Of a DNA stretch of 37,357 nt, positions 24,351 to 32,855 are shown in pieces. Within the stretch, counting starts at the first letter, position 1. Each line of letters starts with the position of its first letter. This DNA is from an uncultured Collinsella sp. (GTDB lineage Bacteria > Actinomycetota > Coriobacteriia > Coriobacteriales > Coriobacteriaceae), in NCBI GenBank assembly GCA_959020715.1, contig CAUESV010000018.1, positions 1 through 37,357 of the forward strand, in the 5' to 3' direction. Under the pieces are notes generated by a model. It worked only from the letters and a program-made list of their open reading frames with translations, was not told the origin of the DNA and did no database searches. The translations under genes and the position numbers were made by a program.

Positions 24351-24396
24351 TAGGGTGCGGTTGGGGTGTATGCGTTTTGAGAGCAGGACCCATGGT

Positions 24397-24585
24397 TAGA
24401 GAGATTACGCTCGTCTCTCTAAATGTCTCTCTAAAGAGAAAGTAGGCTAGAGAGATAGTCTTAGGTAATCTAGCAGTGAATTCGATACATCTCTCTAAAT
24501 GTCTCTCTAAAACAAGGTGCTTATCTCTCTAAAGTTAGAGAGATATACGAAACTTTCGAGAGATAAATCTATTGTTTTAGAGAGA
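24397..24585. repeat. Array of TAGAGAGA/TCTCTCTA octamers in both orientations
   Basis: Exact octamers start at 24397, 24414, 24426, 24448, 24490, 24502, 24524, 24536 and 24578; a variant (TCGAGAGA) starts at 24556 and another (TCTCTCGA) at 24724. A 22-base block holding two minus-oriented copies (24414-24435) is repeated exactly at 24490-24511. Copies 24524 and 24536 form a 22-base palindrome (24523-24544). Neither CRISPR spacing nor coding potential is present. Confidence 0.85.
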
Positions 24586-24710
24586 CGGAATGCCAAATCT
24601 CGTCCGTCCGTTACCATCTGCCAAAAATGGCGGATAAAGGACTCATCGAAGTAATGGGTTCATCGACGAGCCGTAACCGCCGATATCGGAAGAAGTAGAT
24701 GCAGCCGGGT

Positions 24711-24755
24711 CGCCCCTCTAGTGTCTCTCGAAGTTGGATGGGTGCTAGAGGGGCG
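24711..24755. repeat. Hairpin with 11-bp arms
   Basis: CGCCCCTCTAG (24711-24721) and CTAGAGGGGCG (24745-24755) are perfect complements, with a 23-base loop that contains a variant TCTCTCGA octamer. Only ATTGTCTT follows on the right, so terminator function is doubtful. Confidence 0.6.
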
Positions 24756-24772
24756 ATTGTCTTGCAATATTT

Positions 24773-24817
24773 CCCCAGGTAAAACCTGCCAAAATAAACC
24801 TGTCCCTTTTTGGTGGG
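24773..24817. repeat. CCTGCC/GGCAGG repeat, copy 2 (decayed right arm)
   Basis: It is nearly identical to copy 1 through the CCTGTCCCTTTTTGG part but ends GGTGGG instead of GGCAGG, so the palindrome is broken. Confidence 0.8.
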
Positions 24818-24854
24818 TCAGTTAACGCAGTCCAGGTTGAGCATATGCGAGCGA

Positions 24855-24954
24855 GCGGGCTCCGGGTGCGGTAAGGTGACGTGAAACAAGCGGGCGCTGA
24901 CCTTTTGGTCGCGCCCGTGAAGTTGAACGTCAGATTGCCGTGCCCGGAGCCCGC
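24855..24954. ncRNA. 100-nt nested hairpin, candidate structured RNA or palindromic element
   Basis: GCGGGCTCCGGG (24855-24866) pairs with 24943-24954. Inside, CGGTAA (24869-24874) pairs with TTGCCG (24935-24940), TGACGT (24877-24882) with ACGTCA (24927-24932), GGGCGC (24892-24897) with GCGCCC (24911-24916) and GACC (24899-24902) with GGTC (24907-24910) around a TTTT loop. Successive stems separated by small internal loops suggest an RNA or extruding DNA element; the G-U pair in the second stem favours RNA. Transcription is not shown. Confidence 0.5.
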
Positions 24955-24970
24955 GCAGCGCCGAGCAGGT

Positions 24971-24991
24971 ACGCCGTTTGTAAAACGGCGT
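24971..24991 (-). terminator. Hairpin after larE
   Basis: ACGCCGTTT (24971-24979) and AAACGGCGT (24983-24991) form a perfect 9-bp stem with a GTA loop, four bases past the larE stop on the minus strand. A T-run is lacking, so termination may be weak. Confidence 0.55.
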
Positions 24992-24994
24992 AAC

Positions 24995-25873
24995 TTAAAG
25001 GTTCATGTTGCCGTGGATGTAGGGGGTGACCTCGGGGGAGATATGGCCGCAGCCTAGGTTGCGCAGGGCAGATTCGATGGCGGCGGGAAGCGGGGCCTTG
25101 CCCTCGTCGTTGACCGCGGTCCTGCCGAGGGCGGCGATCTTGGCGACGTCTGCCGGCGCGGCCTCGATATGCATGCAGCCGCCGACGAGGCGTGCGCGGA
25201 CCTGGTCCAGGCCAAGGTCGTGCAGGTAGTCCTCACAGGCGCGGATTACATCGACCTTCTCGCGCGTGAGCTCCTCGCCCGTGGGGACACGCGTGGCCAG
25301 GCAGGCTCCTGCCGGCAGGTTCCAAACGGGATAGCCCCAGGCGCGCAGCAGCTCGCGCTCTTCGTCCTTGGTAAAGCCGACCTCCATGAGGGGCGAGCGC
25401 ACGCCGAGCTCCTGGGCGGCGCGCATGCCGGGGCGGTAGTCGCCGCGGTCGCTTGCGTTGCTGCCGTCGATGACGGTGGGAAAGCCCAGCGACTTGGCGT
25501 GGTTGACGATGGCGGTAAAGCCGGCGCGCTTGCAGTGGTAGCAGCGGTCGGCATCGTTGCAGGCTACTTGGGGGAGCCGCAGCTGATCGACCGAAAGATT
25601 GAGCACGGGGAGCTTAAAATGCGGCCCTTCATTGGTCTGCCCGTCAACGGACCGCTCAAACGAAGCCTGCTCGGGCGTGCCGATGAGCGGCGTGGTGAGG
25701 TGAACGAGAAGCGTGCTGGCGGGCATGATGCGGGCGCAGACCGCGGCCAAAAAGCTGCTGTCGACGCCACCGGAAAAGCCGATGGCGACGCGTCCGTATG
25801 CCAAAAGCAGCTGCTCGAGCGCTGCGAGTTTGTCCTGAAGCCCCTCTGCAGGTGCGGTGGTGTCTGAAAGCAT
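24995..25873 (-). CDS. larE: ATP-dependent sacrificial sulfur transferase LarE
   Basis: LarE adenylates and thiolates the carboxylates of the pyridinium precursor of the nickel-pincer nucleotide cofactor, giving sulfur from one of its own cysteines. The PP-loop GFSGGVDSS is at 32-40, the DRCYHCK motif gives C111 and C114, and the sacrificial-type Cys191 is in NLPAGACLATRVPTGEEL, matching Cys176 of the Lactobacillus enzyme. Length 292 is usual. AAGGATC precedes the ATG at 25873. No larA, larB or larC is in the window, so partners must lie elsewhere or the protein serves another thiolation. It is divergent from the HAD phosphatase gene. Confidence 0.9.
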   Translation of the reverse strand: MLSDTTAPAEGLQDKLAALEQLLLAYGRVAIGFSGGVDSSFLAAVCARIMPASTLLVHLTTPLIGTPEQASFERSVDGQTNEGPHFKLPVLNLSVDQLRLPQVACNDADRCYHCKRAGFTAIVNHAKSLGFPTVIDGSNASDRGDYRPGMRAAQELGVRSPLMEVGFTKDEERELLRAWGYPVWNLPAGACLATRVPTGEELTREKVDVIRACEDYLHDLGLDQVRARLVGGCMHIEAAPADVAKIAALGRTAVNDEGKAPLPAAIESALRNLGCGHISPEVTPYIHGNMNL

Positions 25874-25904
25874 GAATCGATCCTTGCCGTTGAGTACTCG
25901 GTCG

Positions 25905-26046
25905 AAAACTATAATCCTACCGAGCCGCTTGTCATAAGACTTCTATCTATGTAACGAAAGTGCAATATGCTATATACGTTATATACAAGTTTACAAGTGC
26001 GGTAAAGTTGCGGGAGTACAGCAGCGCGAAGCGATGGGGGACCGAT
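25905..26046. promoter_or_regulatory. AT-rich divergent promoter region of larE and HAD genes
   Basis: TATAAT occurs at 25910-25915, and ATATA-CGT-TATAT forms a palindrome near 25971-25983, followed by two ACAAGT direct repeats. The AT content contrasts with both flanking genes. No -35 box with good spacing was found, so exact promoters are not assigned. Confidence 0.35.
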
Positions 26047-26697
26047 ATGATCAAGGCTGTTATTTTTGATATGGACGGAACGCTGGTCGACACCGAGCGT
26101 TTGGGTATCAAGGCGTGGAAGGCGGGAGCGGCCGAGCTGGGATTCGCGATTGATGATGCGCTGATCCATCAGTTTATCGGTCGCACGCTGCCCGATGTCA
26201 TGGAGATCCTTGATGGGCATTACGGCAGCCGCGAAACCGCTGAGGCAATCTATCGTCGCCATAGGGAGATTCGCGACGAGATGGTCAAGACCGATCTGGA
26301 GCTTAAGGCCGGCGCCGCCGAGTGCCTGGACGAACTGCTGGCTGCGGGCTATCACGTGGGCCTCGCGACGTCGTCGCGCCATGTTACCGCCGAGCGCAAC
26401 CTTAAGACGGTCGGCCTCTTTGACAAGTTTGAGACGGTGACCTGCGGCGAGGACGTCGCACACGGCAAGCCCGACCCTGAGATGTACCTGCTCGCCTGCG
26501 AGCGCGCGGGCTTTGCGCCCGAGGAGTGTGCCGTGGTCGAGGACTCTCGCAACGGCTGCGTCTCGGGCATCACGGCCGGCTGCCATGTGTTTGCCGTTCC
26601 CGACATCGTGCCGCTGCCGCAGGACGTGGTGGATGGCTGCGAGGCCGTGCTCGATACGCTGTTCGATCTGCCGGTGGCGGTCAAGGCCGTGCGCTAG
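26047..26697 (+). CDS. HAD-family hydrolase, beta-phosphoglucomutase-like
   Basis: This 216-residue phosphatase or phosphomutase has motif I FDMDGTLVDTE with the nucleophile Asp8 and Asp10, motif II ATSSRH, motif III with the Lys in GKPDPEMYL, and motif IV VVEDSRNG. The helical cap between motifs I and II is of the subclass found in beta-phosphoglucomutase and phosphoglycolate phosphatase. The ATG at 26047 gives the standard IKAVIFDMDG start; the frame is open from 25960 without a ribosome site. Substrate unknown; it stands alone. Confidence 0.88.
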   Translation: MIKAVIFDMDGTLVDTERLGIKAWKAGAAELGFAIDDALIHQFIGRTLPDVMEILDGHYGSRETAEAIYRRHREIRDEMVKTDLELKAGAAECLDELLAAGYHVGLATSSRHVTAERNLKTVGLFDKFETVTCGEDVAHGKPDPEMYLLACERAGFAPEECAVVEDSRNGCVSGITAGCHVFAVPDIVPLPQDVVDGCEAVLDTLFDLPVAVKAVR

Positions 26698-26784
26698 CGT
26701 TTGCACGCGAGTCGCCATGCCCCGCGCCCGATCCCGCAGGACGGTGACGGCAACGGCGCCTGCGTGGAGGCGCTGACGCAGTCA

Positions 26785-26831
26785 GCCCCTCTTATCACGC
26801 CAAGATTGCTGTATTGGCCGATAAGAGGGGC
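26785..26831. terminator. Two-tier hairpin after the HAD gene
   Basis: GCCCCTCTTATC (26785-26796) pairs perfectly with GATAAGAGGGGC (26820-26831), with GCCAA/TTGGC (26799-26803 with 26814-26818) nested inside. It lies between convergent genes; a T-run is missing. Confidence 0.5.
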
Positions 26832-26898
26832 ATTGTGCTTTAAGCGACTGGGGCTGCGGCCTTGGTAAGGAGCTGGCGGAGGGTTATGACGTTACAAG

Positions 26899-28104
26899 TT
26901 ACTCCAGGAGCCAGTCGATCACGTTGCGCTTGCGGACTCCTTCGTAGTTCGCGTCCGCAAACAGCGTGTCGAGCGTAAGAAGCGTCTTGGGGTAGTTGTC
27001 TCGGACTTTCTTAAAGGGGGCCAACTCTCGATTGAGGGTAGTTTCGTCGAGCGTTGTGGCTGAAACCTGAAAATAGGCTGTCTCGTCTGACTTTAGGGCA
27101 ACAAAATCGATTTCCCCGCCGTCGATATTGCCCACGTAGACGTCGTATCCACGGCGTAGGAGCTCGAGATAAACAACATTTTCGAGGATATGACCGATAT
27201 CGCTGCTTTGGGTTTTGACGAGAGCACCTCTAAGTCCAAGGTCAACGGCGTAGTATTTGCCGTTTGTTGAAAGAAGCTGCCGACCGCGCACGTTATAGCG
27301 CGGAGCAAAGTACAGCACAAGGCTGTCTGTTAAGCCTTTGAGGTATTTGGCTACGGTTTTCTGGTCGGTTTTGTTGCCGTTGGACGAGAGCGTGTCGGAG
27401 ATTTTTTTAATCGAGATCCGGTTTCCAATGCTATGGAGTAGGAACTTGGTGATATCGCGCAGGGTCGGGACGTCAGAGACCTTCAGGCGTTCGATAACGT
27501 CGCGTATGACGATGGTATCGTAGAGGCTCATAAGATAATCGCGCGCCTGGGGTCCCTGAATACCCGTCTCGGCGATAAAGGGAAAAGAGCCCCGGGTGAT
27601 GTACTCGTCAAACAACTGCGCGGGAGCCTTTCCGTCATTGGTTTTTGCCGAGCAAAACTCTTTAAAGGATAGGGGCAGCATCTTGAGCTCTACGTAGCGG
27701 CCGGAGAGCAAAGTTGCCAGCTCGCTCGAGAGCAGATAAGCGTTGGAACCGGTTATGTAGAGGTCGACATTGTCCTTGATAAAAAGACTGTCGACGGCTT
27801 TTTCGAAATGCTCGACGTGCTGTATCTCGTCCAGAAAAACGTAGTTCATCTTATCGGGGACGAGTCTGGCGGAAATGTAGTCGTAGAGCGCTCTATACGA
27901 CGTAAGCGACTCGAACTCCAGGTCTTCAAAGTTGAGGGATATAACCTGGTCGCCTGTGATTCCATGATCGCGCAGGTAGCTACGGTAGATTTCGAATAGC
28001 TTTGATTTGCCGGACCTTCGCACGCCCGAAACGACCTTGATGACGTGCGAGTCTTTCCACGAAATGAGCCAGTCGAGGTACTGTTTGCGATCAATCAGAT
28101 TCAT
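26899..28104 (-). CDS. AAA-type ATPase with DUF4143 domain
   Basis: This 401-residue protein has Walker A GVRRSGKS (27-34), Walker B YVFLDEIQ, the sensor TGSNAYLLSSELATLLSGR and a C-terminal DUF4143 domain ending in a nuclease-like fold (VGNIDGGEIDFVALK...YFQVS). Such proteins are common, variably present and lower-GC in gut bacteria; their job is unknown, with links to mobile elements proposed. The DNA here has lower GC and other codons than its neighbours, and the upstream gap is AT-rich, consistent with horizontal gain. The ATG at 28104 is preceded by AAGAAAGGGG on the minus strand. It is a single gene. Confidence 0.88.
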   Translation of the reverse strand: MNLIDRKQYLDWLISWKDSHVIKVVSGVRRSGKSKLFEIYRSYLRDHGITGDQVISLNFEDLEFESLTSYRALYDYISARLVPDKMNYVFLDEIQHVEHFEKAVDSLFIKDNVDLYITGSNAYLLSSELATLLSGRYVELKMLPLSFKEFCSAKTNDGKAPAQLFDEYITRGSFPFIAETGIQGPQARDYLMSLYDTIVIRDVIERLKVSDVPTLRDITKFLLHSIGNRISIKKISDTLSSNGNKTDQKTVAKYLKGLTDSLVLYFAPRYNVRGRQLLSTNGKYYAVDLGLRGALVKTQSSDIGHILENVVYLELLRRGYDVYVGNIDGGEIDFVALKSDETAYFQVSATTLDETTLNRELAPFKKVRDNYPKTLLTLDTLFADANYEGVRKRNVIDWLLE

Positions 28105-28276
28105 GAAACCCCTTTCTTGGCGAGAAAAAACTGGAGCAAAATCAATGCTTATAGGAAATATCTAAAAATATGGAATTGAGTCTATTTTAACAAAAAAGTT
28201 AATGAAAAATGGATTACATTCCATAAATATCCGTAGCCGCAGGTCCGGCTAAACGGGGAGGGCACATGGGGCCAGT

Positions 28277-28320
28277 AAAAAACGCCGCAGCGGGCCTGTT
28301 CCCGTTGCGGCGTTTTTTTT
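28277..28320. terminator. Bidirectional terminator after the second LacI gene
   Basis: AACGCCGCAGCGGG (28281-28294) pairs with CCCGTTGCGGCGTT (28301-28314) with one G-U pair. T-runs lie on both sides (TTTTTTTT on the plus strand, a run of six on the minus strand). Confidence 0.85.
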
Positions 28321-28321
28321 G

Positions 28322-29455
28322 TTACAAGTAGGCGCCCAGGTTGATGTCGGTTGTCGGGACCATGGGTTGGCCCGTCGAGTGCGGCTTGGCCTTTTGGGTG
28401 CTCACACGCTCGAGCAAGAAGGGACGCACGAGCTCCTGACGGTTAATGTCCTCGCTGGCCGTGACCGTGGTGACGGTGCGCGCGGCGGAGCCGATGCGGA
28501 CTCGTTTGGTCTTGGCGGCAGGTTTATCCTCGATTTGTTCCATGAGCAGCTGCACGCCCTTGCGGCCGATCTCGTAGCCCGGTGGTGCTACCGTGGTGAG
28601 GGGGACCGATCCGCTCCAGGCAAGCGGGTTGCCATCGCAGCCGGCAACAAGAATCTGGCCGGGTACGGAAATGCCCTTGTCGATCAGCGCCGAGATAACG
28701 CCCGAGGCCAATACGTCGGTCAGGCCGATGACAAAATCGGGGCGCTCGTCAGCAGGGCGCTCGGCAATCTGGGCACCGATACTGTAGCCGTCGGCTGCGG
28801 TATTCCATTCGCCGGCGTCGATGACCTCAATTTTGATATCGGGATGCAGGGCAAGTGCCTTGTGGATGCCAAGGACGCGCAGAGTGAGCTGCATGAATGC
28901 TGCTCGACCCACAACGACAATATGGCGTGCGCCGCGGGCGATGGCGAGCTCGGCGATAATGCGCCCCTGTGCCTCGTTGTCGGCGGCCACGTAGTAACCG
29001 GGTTCTGAACAATGGACGTCCAGATGGACGATGGGGACGGGCATTTTAGTCATGGCCGGGTGCCAGTCGGGGGACGCCATGGGCTGAACCATGACGCCGG
29101 ACATCTGCGTGCCCATAAAATAGCGCAGGTAATGGTCCTCGAGAATGTCGTCGTTATCGGCGTTGGCGATGAGCAGGTCGTAGCCGTGCTTGCGGGCCTC
29201 GTTGTGGGCGCCGCTGGCGATTTGGAGCGAAAAGCCGTGGTCGAGACGGGGGAGCACCAGGCCAAAGGACTTGGTGGCGCCGCCCGCGAGCTGACGAGCG
29301 CTTTGGTTGGGCAGGTAGCCCAGGCGATTGATGGTCTCGTTGATGAGCCTGAGGGTCTCGGGGCGCAGCTTTTCGGGGTGGTTGAGCGCGTTGGAGACCG
29401 TGCCCAACGAAACTCCGGCCTCGCGCGCGACGTCGCTGATTTTTACCTTTGCCAT
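28322..29455 (-). CDS. LacI-family transcriptional regulator
   Basis: The 377-residue regulator starts MAKVKISDVAREAGVSLGTV, a standard LacI DNA-reading head (about 4-26), followed by the hinge GYLPNQSARQLAGG and an effector domain. AAAGGGG lies upstream of the ATG at 29455. It is about 40 residues longer than usual because of a C-terminal extension (about 345-377) with basic and polar residues that I do not recognise. No metabolic gene is directly attached, so its target may lie elsewhere; the nearest downstream neighbour is the ATPase gene on the same strand, behind a terminator. Confidence 0.85.
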   Translation of the reverse strand: MAKVKISDVAREAGVSLGTVSNALNHPEKLRPETLRLINETINRLGYLPNQSARQLAGGATKSFGLVLPRLDHGFSLQIASGAHNEARKHGYDLLIANADNDDILEDHYLRYFMGTQMSGVMVQPMASPDWHPAMTKMPVPIVHLDVHCSEPGYYVAADNEAQGRIIAELAIARGARHIVVVGRAAFMQLTLRVLGIHKALALHPDIKIEVIDAGEWNTAADGYSIGAQIAERPADERPDFVIGLTDVLASGVISALIDKGISVPGQILVAGCDGNPLAWSGSVPLTTVAPPGYEIGRKGVQLLMEQIEDKPAAKTKRVRIGSAARTVTTVTASEDINRQELVRPFLLERVSTQKAKPHSTGQPMVPTTDINLGAYL

Positions 29456-29506
29456 AGCGGCCCCTTTGATGCGTTTCAAGTACAAGCCAGATTGTAGCAT
29501 CCTAAA

Positions 29507-29551
29507 CCTGCCAAAAAGGGACAGGTTTATTTTGGCAGGTTTTATCTGGGG
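29507..29551. repeat. CCTGCC/GGCAGG repeat, copy 3 (inverse orientation)
   Basis: It is the reverse complement of copy 1, with CCTGCCAAAAAGGGACAGG on the left and GGCAGGTTTTATCTGGGG on the right. Confidence 0.85.
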
Positions 29552-29571
29552 AAACGCCGTTGCCGGCGCGA

Positions 29572-29604
29572 CCACCACAAAGGGGACAGGCACCTTTGTG
29601 GTGG
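29572..29604. repeat. CCACCACAAAGG palindrome, left copy
   Basis: CCACCACAAAGG (29572-29583) and CCTTTGTGGTGG (29593-29604) flank a GGACAGGCA loop. The copy at 29801-29833 is its reverse complement apart from one base. Confidence 0.85.
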
Positions 29605-29627
29605 CTTGAGCTGCCCGGGCCTTCAAT

Positions 29628-29686
29628 TGTCTCGATCTGTAACATCTGGACGGCAAAATCGCCTTCACCTGTTACAGATCGAGACA
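29628..29686. repeat. TCTCGATCTGTAACA hairpin, copy A
   Basis: The 17-base arms TGTCTCGATCTGTAACA (29628-29644) and its complement (29670-29686) are perfect, with a 25-base spacer that holds a small inner GGC/GCC stem. Confidence 0.85.
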
Positions 29687-29708
29687 TAGTGCAGGAGCCG
29701 AACCGTAA

Positions 29709-29765
29709 TGTCTCGATCTGTAACACTAAGCCGGCTTATTGCGGCTCAGATGTTACAGATCGAGA
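29709..29765. repeat. TCTCGATCTGTAACA hairpin, copy B
   Basis: The left arm (29709-29725) is identical to copy A and the right arm (29751-29765) matches over 15 bases. The spacer differs from that of copy A, so only the arms are conserved. Confidence 0.85.
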
Positions 29766-29800
29766 TCTTTCGCCGGGATAGGCCGCCGCGACGCCCAAAA

Positions 29801-29833
29801 CCACCACAAAGGTGCCTGTCCCCATTGTGGTGG
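29801..29833. repeat. CCACCACAAAGG palindrome, right copy (inverted)
   Basis: CCACCACAA (29801-29809) pairs with TTGTGGTGG (29825-29833) around a core with CCTGTCCCC. It closes a composite unit that began at 29572. Confidence 0.85.
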
Positions 29834-29862
29834 TTTGGACCGGCTGGGCATGTGTGCATCGG

Positions 29863-29922
29863 GTGGTATCTAAGTTGAGATACCACTTCTGGTATATCAG
29901 CTTGCGCCTGCGTGAGTACAAT
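29863..29922 (+). promoter_or_regulatory. Hairpin and -10 box upstream of glmS
   Basis: GTGGTATCT (29863-29871) and AGATACCAC (29878-29886) form a 9-bp stem. TACAAT (29917-29922) is a fair -10 box about 75 bases before the ATG. No glmS ribozyme core is recognisable in the leader. Confidence 0.4.
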
Positions 29923-29996
29923 ACTCGAACGTTATACGTCTCAGCGCCCCCTGTGCGTGGACGTTTTGCAGTCACGCGGACGAAGGGATTTATCCT

Positions 29997-31844
<1,848 letters not shown>

Positions 31845-31869
31845 CTAATATTCCGCCGTCCTAACGACC

Positions 31870-31907
31870 AAGGCCCGGCTCCGCATCAAGACGGAGCCGG
31901 GCCTTTT
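31870..31907 (+). terminator. Terminator of glmS
   Basis: AAGGCCCGGCTCCG (31870-31883) pairs perfectly with CGGAGCCGGGCCTT (31892-31905), followed by a short T-run. Confidence 0.88.
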
Positions 31908-31916
31908 CTGCATTTG

Positions 31917-31960
31917 CCCAGATAAAACCTGCCAAAATGAACCTGTCCCTTTTTGGCAGG
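31917..31960. repeat. CCTGCC/GGCAGG repeat, copy 4, abutting a stop codon
   Basis: It matches copy 1 except TGA for TAA in the core. Its last base (31960) directly touches the stop codon of the GntR gene (31961-31963), so it may form that gene's 3' hairpin. Confidence 0.85.
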
Positions 31961-32692
31961 TTAGCGGAGCTTGCTGGTCTCGAAGTACTCGGGGAACTGG
32001 TCCAGAACCTCGGTTTGGTTGCGGAACATCATGTGCAGGTGCTTGCTGACCAAAAAGCTCGCTTCGATGGGGTCGCGACCGGCGATAGCGCGGCGAATCT
32101 GCTTGTGCTCGTTCACGATGTCTTGATTGTCGAGAACCTGCGTGGCGGCGCGCAGCCAGCGGAAGCGCTCCAGGTCGGCATTGGTCTCTTCGAGCCACGA
32201 CCAAACGGTGCTGCGACATGCGATGCTAAAAATCATGTGATGCATGAGGTTGTCGCTCAAAAAGAAGCCGATGCGATCCTCTTCGGCCATGGCCTTTTCC
32301 TGCAGCACGATGGCGCGGTCGAGCTGCTCGATGCCGGCCGACGTGGCTCGCGCACAGCACTCCACAATCACCTGCTTTTCCAGATGTTCGCGGATGTAGC
32401 AGGCACTCTCGGCAAGGGTGAGGTTGATGGGTGAGACGTAGGTGCCGCTCTGGGGCACGGTGCGCACCAGGCCTTCCTGCGCCAAGCGAACCAAAGCCTC
32501 GCGCACGGGCGTGCGACCCATGTCCAGGTCATCGCAAAGCTGCTTGACGCCCAGCTTTTCGCCCGGCTTATAGTCCAGGTAGACGATTTTGCGTCGAATG
32601 GTGTGGTAGGACTGGTCCTGTAGGCTCGTTTCCTGCTCACCGACGTGCATCGATTCTTCCATAGCGCCTCGCAACTGTTCTATCAAACTCAT
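31961..32692 (-). CDS. GntR-family transcriptional regulator with FCD domain
   Basis: This 243-residue regulator has a winged helix-turn-helix (about 27-92, with KLGVKQLCDDLDMGRTPVREALVRLAQEGLV and TVPQSGTYV) and an all-helical FCD effector domain (about 100-230) with metal/effector-type His residues (NLMHHMIF, EHKQI, KHLHMMF). The ATG at 32692 has no clear ribosome site; an alternative ATG at 32662 has GAGG just upstream and would give 233 residues. It is divergent from the YeiH-family transporter gene, 163 bases away, and may control it. FCD proteins commonly sense organic acids. Confidence 0.85.
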   Translation of the reverse strand: MSLIEQLRGAMEESMHVGEQETSLQDQSYHTIRRKIVYLDYKPGEKLGVKQLCDDLDMGRTPVREALVRLAQEGLVRTVPQSGTYVSPINLTLAESACYIREHLEKQVIVECCARATSAGIEQLDRAIVLQEKAMAEEDRIGFFLSDNLMHHMIFSIACRSTVWSWLEETNADLERFRWLRAATQVLDNQDIVNEHKQIRRAIAGRDPIEASFLVSKHLHMMFRNQTEVLDQFPEYFETSKLR

Positions 32693-32855
32693 ATGTCAGT
32701 TGTTAATTATGCCGCGAATCAGCTCTCCGCGGAGGGTAATTCGGCTGTCGCCCGAGAACTATTGCGGCATCTTAGTCTGTGTTTGCGCAAGGCTATGCCC
32801 AATGTTGCCGTATCATAAGCCGTCGCAAACGTGAAATAGAAAGAAGGAATCCCAT
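32693..32855. promoter_or_regulatory. Divergent control region between GntR and YeiH genes
   Basis: It contains the palindrome CTCCGCGGAG (32725-32734) within a larger AATTA/TAATT-flanked inverted repeat, and a GTTTGC/GCAAAC pair nearer the transporter gene. These are candidate regulator sites; promoters are not clear. Confidence 0.35.

Larger units (their letters stand above)
24128..24994. other. 867-base gene-free, repeat-dense region
   Basis: No frame here has a ribosome site plus a protein-like product. From left to right it holds the PTS operon terminator, a GGGACAG-type repeat, a hairpin with 25-base arms, the TAGAGAGA/TCTCTCTA array, a hairpin with 11-bp arms, a second copy of the repeat, a 100-nt nested hairpin and the larE terminator. 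The array stretch is clearly more AT-rich than its surroundings. It could encode small RNAs, serve as a protein-binding platform or be a dead mobile element. Confidence 0.7.
29456..29996. other. 541-base gene-free region of stacked palindromes ahead of glmS
   Basis: No gene is seen. It holds the third CCTGCC/GGCAGG repeat, an inverted pair of CCACCACAA palindromes enclosing two TCTCGATCTGTAACA hairpins, a GTGGTATCT hairpin and the glmS promoter region. Confidence 0.75.

Noticed and set aside
24397..24585. CRISPR array
   Set aside because: The repeats are only 8-11 bases, in both orientations and at irregular spacing, with no spacers of constant length and no cas genes.
29834..29996. glmS ribozyme
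   Set aside because: The conserved catalytic core near the cleavage site is not recognisable in the short leader.
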